Positions 51,181 through 60,134 of a DNA stretch of 64,000 nucleotides are shown here, one piece after another; position 1 is the stretch's first letter, and each line of letters opens with the position of its first letter. The stretch is from assembly GCA_900543145.1 (NCBI GenBank), contig UQPZ01000005.1, positions 124,001 to 188,000 on the forward strand. Reading direction: 5' to 3'. The notes beneath the pieces are model-generated. The model searched no databases, was not told where the DNA came from, and saw only the letters and a list, made by a program, of their open reading frames with translations. The translations under genes were made by a program, and so were the position numbers. The DNA is from an uncultured Ruminococcus sp. (lineage in GTDB: Bacteria > Bacillota > Clostridia > Oscillospirales > Ruminococcaceae).

Positions 51181-52308
51181 ATGACTGATAATTTATATCC
51201 TCTATTCACAGTAAGCTCTAAGCGCAAAATAATCTTCGACAGAATGATTTCCGGACGATCCGGTCTTATTCACTCGATCATTATAGTCTGCCTGATATCA
51301 CTGCTTATACAGACCTCCATCTATATCGACAGCGTTGCAATAATCTTTCTGCTGATAGCTGCGGTGATTTTTGTACCTTATATCATACATGCGGTACTGA
51401 TTATTAAAACTAAGCTGGGATATGCCGTATTTCACGAAAACAGTGCCGAAATAATCGCAGGCTCTCAAACTCACAATCTGATTTACGGCAGTGAAATTGA
51501 ACTGAAGCTGACTGCGCATGTAATAATCGGAGGGGCTGTTATTTATTACACAGCAGAGATAATTTATAATCAGAACGGCGTTAATAAAAGAATATCTATG
51601 CTTACCGATCAGCCCGGTTACTTCAATTCTTTAAGCAGACTTTTCAGAATTAAAAACAGCGGCGTTAAAAGCACCGATGTTAAAAGCACCGATGTTAAAA
51701 GCAGCGGCGTTGATAATTTGCACAAGACGACTGTCGAAGCTGTCAGAGAAGAGGACAGACGAGTTGTTATTTCGCCCCCGTTCAAGACGTTAACAAAAGG
51801 TGCAAGAAGACTTTCCGTTTTTTTCAATATTATCTCAGGAATTTTATTTTTATTAATCATTTCGGTATACGGTTCTTTGTTTGCCAAAGGCTCGGTAAGC
51901 CTTCAAAGTGCCAAGGATCTTTTAGTTATTGTTATTGTGATCCTTATAATTTTTGCAGCGGCTTTTCTTATCAGACTTCCCGCCGGTATTCACTACAGCA
52001 GAAGAAAAAAGAAAACCGCCAGTGAAATCATTATCGCAGACGATCTGCCTCTCAGCGGAATAAGCGTAAACGGAAAGGTTTTTCCAAAAGAAAGCATAAG
52101 CGAAATATCCGTAATAAGGGCCGCTTCATCCGGCAGGCTTTATTTGGAGATCAAAACCGACAGTGTTCAGCAACAATGGCTTTTAGGAAAAGAAAACCCT
52201 GTAGATCCACAGCTGTTGAATGTTTTATCCGTTCTTTGCGGAGATAAGAACAGCCACGGTGCAGTAAAGAATCTGCTAGGGATAGACGTTCAGCTAAAAC
52301 AGATCTAA
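51181..52308 (+). CDS. Hypothetical membrane protein with in-frame tandem repeat
   Basis: This 375-residue protein starts at the ATG at 51181, which has AAAGAGGGAG; an ATG at 51151 overlapping the hom stop is possible. It has paired membrane helices at about residues 28-65 and 215-265, and two similar soluble stretches (IIAGSQTHNLIYGSEIELKL and IIADDLPLSGISVNGKVFPKES), as if an internal duplication. A 15-base tandem repeat encodes SGVKSTDVKSTDVKSSGV near residues 160-177. No function is known. The gene lies in the threonine region, but the terminator before thrB separates it from that gene. Confidence 0.7.
   Translation: MTDNLYPLFTVSSKRKIIFDRMISGRSGLIHSIIIVCLISLLIQTSIYIDSVAIIFLLIAAVIFVPYIIHAVLIIKTKLGYAVFHENSAEIIAGSQTHNLIYGSEIELKLTAHVIIGGAVIYYTAEIIYNQNGVNKRISMLTDQPGYFNSLSRLFRIKNSGVKSTDVKSTDVKSSGVDNLHKTTVEAVREEDRRVVISPPFKTLTKGARRLSVFFNIISGILFLLIISVYGSLFAKGSVSLQSAKDLLVIVIVILIIFAAAFLIRLPAGIHYSRRKKKTASEIIIADDLPLSGISVNGKVFPKESISEISVIRAASSGRLYLEIKTDSVQQQWLLGKENPVDPQLLNVLSVLCGDKNSHGAVKNLLGIDVQLKQI
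51659..51715 (+). repeat. 15-base in-frame tandem repeat
   Basis: Three and a half imperfect units of GATGTTAAAAGCACC-type sequence inside the hypothetical membrane protein gene. Units change by whole codons, so copy number can vary without a frameshift. Confidence 0.75.
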
Positions 52309-52317
52309 CATACCAAA

Positions 52318-52345
52318 CGGGTGAACTGAGTTCGCCCGCTTTTCA
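52318..52345 (+). terminator. Terminator before thrB
   Basis: CGGGTGAAC (52318-52326), a 3-base loop, GTTCGCCCG (52330-52338, one G-T pair), then CTTTTC. Confidence 0.75.
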
Positions 52346-52413
52346 GCTATAGCGGTGATTTTTCGATCAGCATAGCAAAATACTTATATACAAAACCTCA
52401 AAGGAGAATTTTT

Positions 52414-53313
52414 ATGATCAAAGTCCAAATTCCCGCCACCTCCGCAAACCTCGGCGCAGGCTTCGACGCTCTCGGCCTTGCGCTTACATTTTATAATTAC
52501 GTTGAAATGGAGGAGTCGGACAGGATAGATATTTCATCCGCCGACGGACTTGAGATCCCGACGGACGAAAAAAATCTCATATATATTTCCGCAAGGGATC
52601 TGTTTGAAGTATGCGGAAAGAAGCTAGAGGGGCTGAGGCTCGTTCAGACCAACAATATTCCGATGGCGAGGGGGCTTGGTTCATCGTCCGCCTGTATAGT
52701 CGCAGGACTCGCAGGCGCTAATCAAATTCTGGGGAATCCTCTTTCAACTGACGATCTGGTAGACCTTGCCGCTCAGATCGAGGGACACCCGGACAATACC
52801 GCTCCGGCACTGCTCGGCGGAATAGTTACCGCTGTTTTTGACGGAAGAAAGGTTCACTGGGTCAAGCAGGAGGTTTATACAAAACTGAAATTCGTCGCGA
52901 TCATTCCCGACTTTGAGCTTAAAACCGAAAAGGCAAGAGCCTGTCTCCCAAAAGAGGTATCACACAAAGACGCAGTATATAACCTTTCCAGAGCGGCGCT
53001 GTTTTCCGCTTCGCTTCTGACCGGAAAATTTGAAAACCTCAGGACTGCCGTTCATGACAAGCTTCACCAGCCTTACAGAATGGAGCTTATCCCGCACTGC
53101 CGTGAGGTTTTTGATATTGCCTATACTCACGGAGCGTACGGAGCTTATATAAGCGGCGCAGGACCGACAATAATTGCTATAGCGGACGAGAAAAACACCT
53201 ACTTTGCCGGCAAGATGAAATTTTCTCTTGAAAACGCAGGGCTTTCCGGCTGGGATGTCCGTGAATTCCGTATAGATAACAAAGGAACTGCTGTAACCGC
53301 CTCAGACAGCTGA
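52414..53313 (+). CDS. thrB: Homoserine kinase
   Basis: This 299-residue GHMP kinase has the N-terminal substrate motif VQIPATSANLGAGFDALGLAL, the ATP loop PMARGLGSSSACIVAGLAGAN (about residues 87-107) and the C-terminal ISGAGPTIIAIA. It phosphorylates homoserine for threonine synthase (not in the window). It has an AAAGGAGA ribosome site. It lies behind a terminator, so it may have its own promoter in the 52345-52413 stretch, where none is clear. Confidence 0.95.
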   Translation: MIKVQIPATSANLGAGFDALGLALTFYNYVEMEESDRIDISSADGLEIPTDEKNLIYISARDLFEVCGKKLEGLRLVQTNNIPMARGLGSSSACIVAGLAGANQILGNPLSTDDLVDLAAQIEGHPDNTAPALLGGIVTAVFDGRKVHWVKQEVYTKLKFVAIIPDFELKTEKARACLPKEVSHKDAVYNLSRAALFSASLLTGKFENLRTAVHDKLHQPYRMELIPHCREVFDIAYTHGAYGAYISGAGPTIIAIADEKNTYFAGKMKFSLENAGLSGWDVREFRIDNKGTAVTASDS

Positions 53314-53564
53314 TAAGAAACGCTGAATTGCCGCCGGGAAATCATCTGCGTGTTCAGTGCAGCGGAGAACATAGTATAAAATTCGGCTTTTCCCTATTCA
53401 TTAACTTGATGATCTCTTAAATCTGAGCACGGGATATCTATATGATACTTGCGATCGTGATTCTCCATGGTCTGAGGTATACAAAAAAACATACGAAAAT
53501 AAAACGTTCTCTATAAAAAACGTTCATTTTGTTCAGCAGCATCTCTCAGCTGAAAAAAATACTG

Positions 53565-53595
53565 GCGCGTCCGCAAAAAACGGACGCGCATTTTC
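53565..53595 (+). terminator. Strong terminator after thrB
   Basis: GCGCGTCCG (53565-53573), a 7-base loop of C and six As, CGGACGCGC (53581-53589), then ATTTTCT. It lies about 250 bases after thrB. The stretch between shows only a short open reading without a start codon. Confidence 0.8.
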
Positions 53596-53637
53596 TGACA
53601 TATAATCTTACAGTGCGTGCGGTTTTACAATTTATTA

Positions 53638-53666
53638 TTGAAATTCGGCGCAATATATGCTATAAT
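53638..53666 (+). promoter_or_regulatory. Promoter of nadB-nadC
   Basis: TTGAAA (53638-53643), a 17-base spacer and TATAAT (53661-53666). Confidence 0.8.
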
Positions 53667-53760
53667 TAAATAAGTATAATCAGACGACCGTGTAAAAACG
53701 ATCCTATATTCAAGTAAAGAACATGAAAATACCGAATGTTCAAACGAAAGAGGGTGCAGG

Positions 53761-53800
53761 TCTGCGGCGGACGGAATATTTCCGCAGAATACGCCGCAGA
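53761..53800 (+). promoter_or_regulatory. Possible structured leader before nadB
   Basis: TCTGCGGCG (53761-53769) and CGCCGCAGA (53792-53800) form a perfect 9-base-pair stem enclosing GGAATATTTCC. It ends 7 bases before the likely nadB start (53808). If translation starts instead at 53736, this would be coding sequence. Confidence 0.4.
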
Positions 53801-53807
53801 CGCAGAT

Positions 53808-55328
53808 ATGAATAATTTTGACGTGATCATCGCAGGGTGCGGAGTTGCCGGACTTTACGGCGCTTACAATCTATCACGCAGTCTGAGGGTGCTTATTCTT
53901 TCAAAAAAAGAGCTGACCTTATGTAATTCTTCTCTTGCTCAGGGAGGTATCGCCGGAGTTTACAACAGCCCCGATGATTCGCCCGAAAAACATAAGCACG
54001 ATACCTTTGTAGCGGGAGGCTTTGAAAACGATCCGATTTCGACAGACGTGCTCGTTAACGAAGCTAAGATAGATATAGCAAAACTTATCGAACTGGGAGT
54101 GGATTTCGACAAGCTTCCAAACGGCGACTATCACCGTACCCTTGAGGGCGGACATGGAATGCACAGGATCTTTCACCACAAGGACGCTACAGGCTTTGAG
54201 ATCGAAACTACTCTGCTCAGAAACGTTCAGCAGCTTGAAAATGTAACGATATGGGAAAACGCCGTTATGTGCGACTGCAAAAAAACTGCTGCGGGATTTT
54301 CCTTTCTTGTCTTAAAGGACGGCGAATATACTGTATGCAATTCACACTGTGCCGTTTTCGCAACTGGCGGTATTGGAAGAGTTTACGAATATACTACAAA
54401 TTCCGCAATAGCTACCGGCGACGGAATAACCCTCGCTTACAATATGGGCGCTGAGATAAAAAATCTAAGCTATATTCAGTTTCACCCTACAGCCTTCAAC
54501 AACCGCCATACAAGAGAATGCTTTCTGATCTCCGAGGCTGTAAGAGGAGAGGGCGCATATCTTAAAAATTGCAGCGGCGAAAGGTTTATGCACAACTATG
54601 ACAAAAGACTGGAGCTTGCTCCGCGCGACGTAGTTTCTCATTCAATTATTTTTGAAGCAAAGAAAACCGGCTCGGATAATTTCTACCTTGATATTACCCA
54701 CAAAGATCCTGATTTTATCAAAAACCGTTTTCCAATGATATACTCCAACCTTTTGAAAGCCGGATATGATATGACCGAGGATATGATACCGATTTTCCCA
54801 TGCCAGCATTATCTAATGGGCGGAATTAAGGTAGATACCTATGCAAGAACTACAGTTGACGGTCTTTACGCCTGCGGCGAATGCTCCTGTACCGGAGTTC
54901 ACGGAAACAACCGCCTTGCAAGCAATTCGCTGCTTGAAGCTCTTGTATTTTCAAGAAGAGCGGCGTCGGATATTAATGAAAAAATAAAAGAATGTCCCAA
55001 GGCGTTTATACCTTACGACTTTGAAGTCTATGAAAATGCTCCCCACATACCTTCCGGACTCAGGACGGAAATTAGGAAAATCATGCAGACCGCTTATTTT
55101 GTAATGCCGGATATTCCCGCGCTGTTTTCAGGCTACGAGCGGATAATACAGATAAAGGAAATACTTGATTCAGGCCGCTTTAAAGCAGACAAGGATTATG
55201 TAGAAGCCAGGTCGCTTGCCACCGTTGCATACATTATTCTCGGCGAAGCTTTTAAGATTGCTTCTGAAAGCGCAGAGCTTACGCCTCAGCCGGTCTTTGA
55301 TAAGCCTGACGAAAGCAGCGGCAGCTGA
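53808..55328 (+). CDS. nadB: L-aspartate oxidase NadB
   Basis: This flavoprotein is 506 residues from the ATG at 53808. A longer start at 53736 would add 24 residues; neither has a good ribosome site, and the FAD motif DVIIAGCGVAGLYGAYNLS fits a start at 53808. It has SSLAQGGIAGV, HRTLEGGHGMHRIFHHKDATG, FATGGIGRVYEYTTN and ISEAVRGEGAYLKN, the family blocks for FAD and dicarboxylate binding. It oxidises aspartate to iminoaspartate, the first step of de novo NAD synthesis. nadC follows. nadA, normally beside it, is missing from the window. Confidence 0.93.
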   Translation: MNNFDVIIAGCGVAGLYGAYNLSRSLRVLILSKKELTLCNSSLAQGGIAGVYNSPDDSPEKHKHDTFVAGGFENDPISTDVLVNEAKIDIAKLIELGVDFDKLPNGDYHRTLEGGHGMHRIFHHKDATGFEIETTLLRNVQQLENVTIWENAVMCDCKKTAAGFSFLVLKDGEYTVCNSHCAVFATGGIGRVYEYTTNSAIATGDGITLAYNMGAEIKNLSYIQFHPTAFNNRHTRECFLISEAVRGEGAYLKNCSGERFMHNYDKRLELAPRDVVSHSIIFEAKKTGSDNFYLDITHKDPDFIKNRFPMIYSNLLKAGYDMTEDMIPIFPCQHYLMGGIKVDTYARTTVDGLYACGECSCTGVHGNNRLASNSLLEALVFSRRAASDINEKIKECPKAFIPYDFEVYENAPHIPSGLRTEIRKIMQTAYFVMPDIPALFSGYERIIQIKEILDSGRFKADKDYVEARSLATVAYIILGEAFKIASESAELTPQPVFDKPDESSGS

Positions 55329-55370
55329 CGCCTGAGGAAATATCTATAAATTAATGAGAGGATCTTTATT

Positions 55371-56210
55371 ATGACTTTAATGCAGTTTCAGATAGACGAT
55401 ATTATAAAAAATGCGCTGCTGGAGGATATTAATTACATAGACGTAACTACGGATTATCTGGTTGACGAAAATTCGGTTTCAGCCGCTAAATATGTTGCAA
55501 AGGACAGCGGTATCCTATGTGGAATAGATATTGCGCTGAGAGTTTTTACCCTGCTTGACCCCGAAACCGAGTTTGAAGTTTATATTCACGACGGTGAATC
55601 TGTAAAAAAGGGCGATATTATAGCAAGGATAAAAGGCAGGACCAGAGCCCTTCTGAAAGGCGAAAGAACCGCCCTTAACCTTTTGCAGCATATGTCGGGT
55701 GTAGCTACTGCTGCAAATAAATGCGTAAAGCTTGTGGAGGGAACGAAGGCATCGATCGCCGATACAAGAAAAACCCTCCCGGGACTGAGAGTTTTACAGA
55801 AATACGCCGTTACCGTAGGCGGAGGAAAAAATCACCGCTATAACCTTTCAGACTGCGCTATGCTCAAGGACACTCACCTCGACGCTTACGGAAGTATGTC
55901 CGGAGCAGTAAATGCGCTGAGAGAAAAAATGGGGCATACAGTAAAGATCGAAGTAGAAGTCGGTGATTTGGAACAGCTTCGTGAGGCTCTAGATCTGGGC
56001 GTTGAAATAATAATGCTTGACAATATGAGCTGTGAAGATATGGCAAAGGCCGTTGAAATAACAAACGGCAGAGCGAAGCTTGAAGCCTCCGGCAACGTAA
56101 CTGCCGATACGATAAGAAAGATCGCCGAAACGGGAGTAGACATAATCTCCCTCGGAGCGCTTACGCATTCCGTTAAGGCATTCGACATATCTATGAAAAT
56201 AGATAAATAG
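55371..56210 (+). CDS. nadC: Nicotinate-nucleotide pyrophosphorylase (quinolinate phosphoribosyltransferase)
   Basis: This 279-residue type II phosphoribosyltransferase has the substrate motif DTRKTLPGLRVLQKYAVTVGGGKNHRYNLSD (about residues 128-158), followed by KIEVEVGDLEQLREAL and EASGNVTADTIRKIAETGVDIISLGALTHSV. It converts quinolinate to nicotinate mononucleotide. It begins 42 bases after nadB and is probably co-transcribed with it. Confidence 0.95.
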   Translation: MTLMQFQIDDIIKNALLEDINYIDVTTDYLVDENSVSAAKYVAKDSGILCGIDIALRVFTLLDPETEFEVYIHDGESVKKGDIIARIKGRTRALLKGERTALNLLQHMSGVATAANKCVKLVEGTKASIADTRKTLPGLRVLQKYAVTVGGGKNHRYNLSDCAMLKDTHLDAYGSMSGAVNALREKMGHTVKIEVEVGDLEQLREALDLGVEIIMLDNMSCEDMAKAVEITNGRAKLEASGNVTADTIRKIAETGVDIISLGALTHSVKAFDISMKIDK

Positions 56211-56267
56211 CGCTTCAGCATATCACAAATTCACTTCCGAGATATGGATCAAAAAAGGGGAGAGTTT

Positions 56268-56525
56268 ATGCGCAGAAAAAAGACAATACTTAACGAGCAT
56301 AAATACAACAGTGAGCCTGTTAAACCTCAAAACTTCACGGAAGCAGACCCTATAACCGGATTTATGATGGAAAGCGCAGACGAAAGCTTTGAAAACGATA
56401 TTGTCAAGCCAAACGAACCTGAGCCTGACAATTCGCAGAGCAGTATAAACAAACCGGCTGTTGCAGCTGTTGCCCTTATTGCAGCGGCTGTGATCGGATT
56501 TGCTGTACTGGTATATATTAAATAA
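56268..56525 (+). CDS. Small membrane protein
   Basis: This 85-residue protein starts at the ATG at 56268, which has GGGGAG; an in-frame ATG at 56244 has none. It has a basic start (MRRKKTILNEHKYN), an acidic middle and a single C-terminal membrane helix (about residues 64-84, VAAVALIAAAVIGFAVLVYI), so it is a tail-anchored protein. No family is recognised. It is close to nadC and to the following DUF3592 gene. Confidence 0.6.
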   Translation: MRRKKTILNEHKYNSEPVKPQNFTEADPITGFMMESADESFENDIVKPNEPEPDNSQSSINKPAVAAVALIAAAVIGFAVLVYIK

Positions 56526-56543
56526 AAATAAGGGGGAGTTATT

Positions 56544-57071
56544 ATGTTAACAAGAAAAAACAAACGGAGCAGTATTTCATCTCTAATTTTATTGCCTGCA
56601 ATATTTTTGGTCGTTGGAGTTGTTTTCCTTACGATAGGAATAGGACTGCGGATTTCTGATCAGAATAAAAGAGAAAGATGCACAGCAAAAACTCAGGCAG
56701 AAGTAGTAGATATTGTAAGCAGCACCGACAGCGACGGAACGACCTATGCGCCCGTATTCAGCTATACGGTCAGCGGACAGGAATACGTTAAGCAGAGAAA
56801 TTCTTATTCCAATCCGTGCAATTATTATAAGGGACAGAAAGTCGCTCTTTATTATAATCCGAATAGACCTGATGAATTCTATGCGGACGGAGATAACGTA
56901 TATAAGATACTTTTTTATGTATTCGGAGGTATAGGAGCAGTCTTTACAATTGTTTCCATAGCTATAATTACAACGTCAGTCAAGGCAAAGAAAAATACCG
57001 ACAGCTTTGCACAGTCCATGCTGGAGGACGAAGCAGCAGACACAGAATACTTTGACAGCTCACAGCAGTGA
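56544..57071 (+). CDS. DUF3592-like membrane protein
   Basis: This 175-residue protein has two membrane helices (about residues 14-34 and 123-148) flanking an external domain with TQAEVVDIVSSTDSDGTTYAPVFSYTVSGQEYV and QKVALYYNPNRPDEFYADG, the layout of DUF3592 proteins. Function is unknown. Its stop overlaps the region of the next ribosome site, so uridine phosphorylase is probably in the same operon. Confidence 0.75.
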   Translation: MLTRKNKRSSISSLILLPAIFLVVGVVFLTIGIGLRISDQNKRERCTAKTQAEVVDIVSSTDSDGTTYAPVFSYTVSGQEYVKQRNSYSNPCNYYKGQKVALYYNPNRPDEFYADGDNVYKILFYVFGGIGAVFTIVSIAIITTSVKAKKNTDSFAQSMLEDEAADTEYFDSSQQ

Positions 57072-57085
57072 AAGGAGCTTCTGAA

Positions 57086-57880
57086 ATGGCAAGCATAATG
57101 GACGGAGAAAGACAATTTCATATTCAAACTCTCCCTGAGGAAGTAGGAAGATACGTTATTCTTCCGGGAGATCCGGGAAGAGTTCCGAAAATAGCGGCTT
57201 TGCTAGAAAATGCCGTGCAGGTAGCCCAGAACCGGGAATACAATGTATATACAGGATACCTTGACGGAGAAAAGGTTACTGTATGCTCTACCGGTATAGG
57301 AGGTCCGTCAGCCGCTATTGCAGTTGAGGAGCTTATCAAATGCGGAGCCGATACCTTTATAAGAATAGGAACCAGCGGAGGAATGGATCTGAAAGTAAGC
57401 GGAGGAGATCTGTGTATTGCTTCCGCAGCGGTCAGGGGCGAAGGTACGACTGCGGAATATCTTCCGCCCGACTACCCTGCTGCGGCAGATTTTAAAGTCA
57501 TAACTGCTCTGGCACAGGCTGCCCAAGAGCTTTCCTCCAATGAAACCGGAAATATGTTTCATGTCGGAGTAGTTCATTCTAAGGACAGCTTTTACGGTGA
57601 AGTAGAGCCTGACAGTTCTCCTATGGCCGCAGATATAAAGCAGCGATGGGAAAGCTATCTGAAATGCGGCTGTCTTACCTCTGAAATGGAATGTGCGGCA
57701 GTCTTTGCAGTATGCACTGCCAGAAGAGTACGCTGCGGAGGGATCCTTACAGCTCTCTGGAACGTTGAACGTTCAAAGGCAGGACTTCCCGATAATATAA
57801 CCTATGATTCCTCACGGGCGATCAAATGCGTTGTAAGCGCTTTAAGAAAGCTTATTGCCGCTGACGCAAAAGAAAAATAA
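57086..57880 (+). CDS. udp: Uridine phosphorylase
   Basis: This 264-residue nucleoside phosphorylase is read from the ATG at 57086, behind AAAGGAGC. PGDPGRVPKIAALL near residue 24 is the phosphate-binding start, IRIGTSGGMD the second phosphate loop, and EMECAAVFAVC the ribose-binding Met/Glu site. It splits uridine to uracil and ribose 1-phosphate. The uridine call over other purine or nucleoside specificities is from overall resemblance. Confidence 0.88.
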   Translation: MASIMDGERQFHIQTLPEEVGRYVILPGDPGRVPKIAALLENAVQVAQNREYNVYTGYLDGEKVTVCSTGIGGPSAAIAVEELIKCGADTFIRIGTSGGMDLKVSGGDLCIASAAVRGEGTTAEYLPPDYPAAADFKVITALAQAAQELSSNETGNMFHVGVVHSKDSFYGEVEPDSSPMAADIKQRWESYLKCGCLTSEMECAAVFAVCTARRVRCGGILTALWNVERSKAGLPDNITYDSSRAIKCVVSALRKLIAADAKEK

Positions 57881-57891
57881 GTTTATTAATA

Positions 57892-57929
57892 AAAAGCGGA
57901 CTTCAGCTATTTACTGAATGTCCGCTTTT
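57892..57929. terminator. Bidirectional terminator between udp and tyrS
   Basis: AAAAGCGGAC (57892-57901) pairs with GTCCGCTTTT (57920-57929), with an inner TTCAG/CTGAA stem. The stem ends in A-T pairs that give U-runs in both directions. Confidence 0.85.
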
Positions 57930-57956
57930 ATATTGACGATCTTAAAATTTTGACCG

Positions 57957-59174
57957 TCAGATTTTAGAAACCTTATGGAATATTTTCTTGCCTTTTTTGA
58001 TAATTACAGGCTCTGACAGATCCACCGTTCCCTTAGGGTCGGTAAATTTAACGTCGTTTACCGCAATTCCGTTCTGAGTAACAAGCCGCCTTGCCTCGCT
58101 GTTAGACGGAGCAAGACCGGTTTTCACCAGAAGGCTTAAAATTCCTATTTTTCCGTCCTCAAGCTCCGAATTCGGGATCTCTGTTGACGGCATATCAGCG
58201 CTTTCGCCTCCTGCTCCGAACAGAGCCTTAGCCGCTGCCTTTGCTTTTTCAGCCTCCTCCTCGCCGTGAACAAGCTTTGTAAGCTCATAGGCAAGCAGTT
58301 CCTTAGCCTTGTTATACTCTGCGCCCTCCATAGTCTTTTCCATTTCCTCTATTTCCTCAATAGGTACAAAGGTAAGCATTTTAAGGCACTTTATAACGTC
58401 GGCGTCGGCAACGTTTCTCCAGTACTGGAAGAACTCATAGGGCGAGGTCTTTTCAGGATCCAGCCATACCGCTCCCTTTTCGGTCTTGCCCATCTTCTTT
58501 CCCTCAGAGTTAAGCAGAAGCGTTATAGTCATAGCGTAAGCATCCTTGCCCAGCTTCTTTCTGATAAGCTCCGTACCTCCCAACATATTTGCCCACTGAT
58601 CGTCGCCGCCGAACTGCATATTGCAGCCGTAATCCTGAAACAGCTTATAGAAATCGTAGGACTGCATTATCATATAATTGAACTCAAGGAAAGTCAGACC
58701 TCTCTCCATTCTCTGCTTGTAGCATTCAAAGGTAAGCATTTTATTTACCGAGAAGCAGGCTCCTACCTCTCTGAGAACGTCAACGTATTTCAGATCAAGC
58801 AGCCAGTCGGCGTTGTTAACTACCATAGCCTTGCCCTCTGAAAAATCAATAAAGCGGCTCATCTGCTTTTTAAAACATTCAACATTATGAGCGATGTCCT
58901 CCGGCGTCAGCATTTTTCTCATATCGCTTTTTCCGGAAGGGTCGCCTATCATTCCCGTTCCGCCGCCTAGCAGAGCAATAGGCTTATTACCTGCCATCTG
59001 GAGTCTTTTCATAAGGCAGAGAGCCATAAAGTGACCTACATGCAGGCTGTCCGCCGTTGGGTCAAAGCCTATATAGAAAGTCGCCTTTCCTGCGTTTATA
59101 AGCTCCTTGATCTCCTCCTCGTCGGTAAGCTGAGCGAGAAGTCCTCTTCTTTTCAGTTCTTCAAAAAGTGTCAT
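57957..59174 (-). CDS. tyrS: Tyrosyl-tRNA synthetase
   Basis: This 405-residue class I synthetase has FDPTADSLHVGHFMAL with HVGH as the HIGH motif, the tyrosine site DDQWANMLGGTELIRK, KMGKTEKGAVWL as the KMSKS equivalent (here KMGKT) and a C-terminal S4 RNA-binding domain (about residues 345-405, SEARRLVTQNGIAVND). It charges tRNA-Tyr. It is the last of four minus-strand genes behind a T-box leader whose specifier reads TAC for Tyr. Confidence 0.96.
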   Translation of the reverse strand: MTLFEELKRRGLLAQLTDEEEIKELINAGKATFYIGFDPTADSLHVGHFMALCLMKRLQMAGNKPIALLGGGTGMIGDPSGKSDMRKMLTPEDIAHNVECFKKQMSRFIDFSEGKAMVVNNADWLLDLKYVDVLREVGACFSVNKMLTFECYKQRMERGLTFLEFNYMIMQSYDFYKLFQDYGCNMQFGGDDQWANMLGGTELIRKKLGKDAYAMTITLLLNSEGKKMGKTEKGAVWLDPEKTSPYEFFQYWRNVADADVIKCLKMLTFVPIEEIEEMEKTMEGAEYNKAKELLAYELTKLVHGEEEAEKAKAAAKALFGAGGESADMPSTEIPNSELEDGKIGILSLLVKTGLAPSNSEARRLVTQNGIAVNDVKFTDPKGTVDLSEPVIIKKGKKIFHKVSKI

Positions 59175-59197
59175 TTTTTATTCCTCCAAGTATTTTA

Positions 59198-60076
59198 TTA
59201 TTTATTAAAATCGTTCCTTATAAAAGGTTCGTATTTTTCCTCAGATAAAAGAAGTCCGTATTTTTCAGGACGTCGGTAAGCGTTGCCATGAACCTCCCGC
59301 TTTCTGTATTCTCTTATATCCTCCAACGGAAAGTGCGCAAGGTAAATTCCCTCTTCCTCTCCCGCTTCAACAATAAGAGTATCTCTTGAGCCGTTTCCGT
59401 CCGAACGGTAGGCTATTCCGTCAAAGGCGGTGGAATGTCCGTTGCAGTCAGGCTGACCATACGGATAATTGCAGGTCGCTATCCCGATCATATTTTCATA
59501 GGCTCTTGCACGAAGCTGAGAGAGTCTGTTTATCTCCATCGGACAGGCGTTCGGAACAAGAACTATCTCTGCGCCTTTAAGCATAAGAAGCCTTGCGCTT
59601 TCAGGAAATTCCCTGTCGTAGCATATCATTGCTCCGATCCTTACCTTTCCGCTTTTCGTATCAAGGTCTGCGGTATAAAAATCATCTCCGTGACAAAGGG
59701 AGCTTTCATATCCGAAGTCACAGGTGTGTACTTTTGAGTACCTGAGAACCGAGTTTCCGGATCGGTCGAAAACCTCTGCTGTATTTCTGGGCTTAGGCTC
59801 GTGCTTTTCCAGATAAGTTACCGCTATTGCCATATCAAGCTTCTTCGCCGCCTCAGAAAATGAACGAACAAAGCCGCTGTCAGGCTCGATCGCAAATTTA
59901 TTTGAAAACTTTCTAAAATCATAGCCTATGCTCCACATTTCAGGAAATAAAGCCAGATCTGCGCCCGCATTCTTAGCAATACGGCAGGCTTCAACGCCCT
60001 TTCTTATGCTGTCCTCAATACTTTCCTCCGAAAGCAGCTGAAGCAGAGCGACTGTGAAATAATTTTTACTGCTCAT
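59198..60076 (-). CDS. Carbon-nitrogen hydrolase (nitrilase superfamily)
   Basis: This 292-residue protein has the catalytic triad of the superfamily: Glu in LALFPEMWSIG (about residue 45), Lys in VLRYSKVHTCDF (about 113) and Cys in AMICYDREFPESARLL (about 150). Members hydrolyse amides or carbamoyl groups; the substrate here cannot be named. It starts 58 bases after the membrane protein gene and ends 23 bases before tyrS. Its ribosome site is GGAGGG. Confidence 0.88.
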   Translation of the reverse strand: MSSKNYFTVALLQLLSEESIEDSIRKGVEACRIAKNAGADLALFPEMWSIGYDFRKFSNKFAIEPDSGFVRSFSEAAKKLDMAIAVTYLEKHEPKPRNTAEVFDRSGNSVLRYSKVHTCDFGYESSLCHGDDFYTADLDTKSGKVRIGAMICYDREFPESARLLMLKGAEIVLVPNACPMEINRLSQLRARAYENMIGIATCNYPYGQPDCNGHSTAFDGIAYRSDGNGSRDTLIVEAGEEEGIYLAHFPLEDIREYRKREVHGNAYRRPEKYGLLLSEEKYEPFIRNDFNK

Positions 60077-60134
60077 AAGTTTTCCCTCCTGACTTTAACG
60101 TCCTGTTTTTTCAGTTTTTCTAAAAGTGTCTTTT

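Noticed and set aside
53405..53602. Open stretch after thrB reading LDDLLNLSTGYLYDT and ending SDI
   Set aside because: It has no start codon and no ribosome site, and the terminator of the region lies inside it. It may be a gene remnant, but I cannot support a feature.
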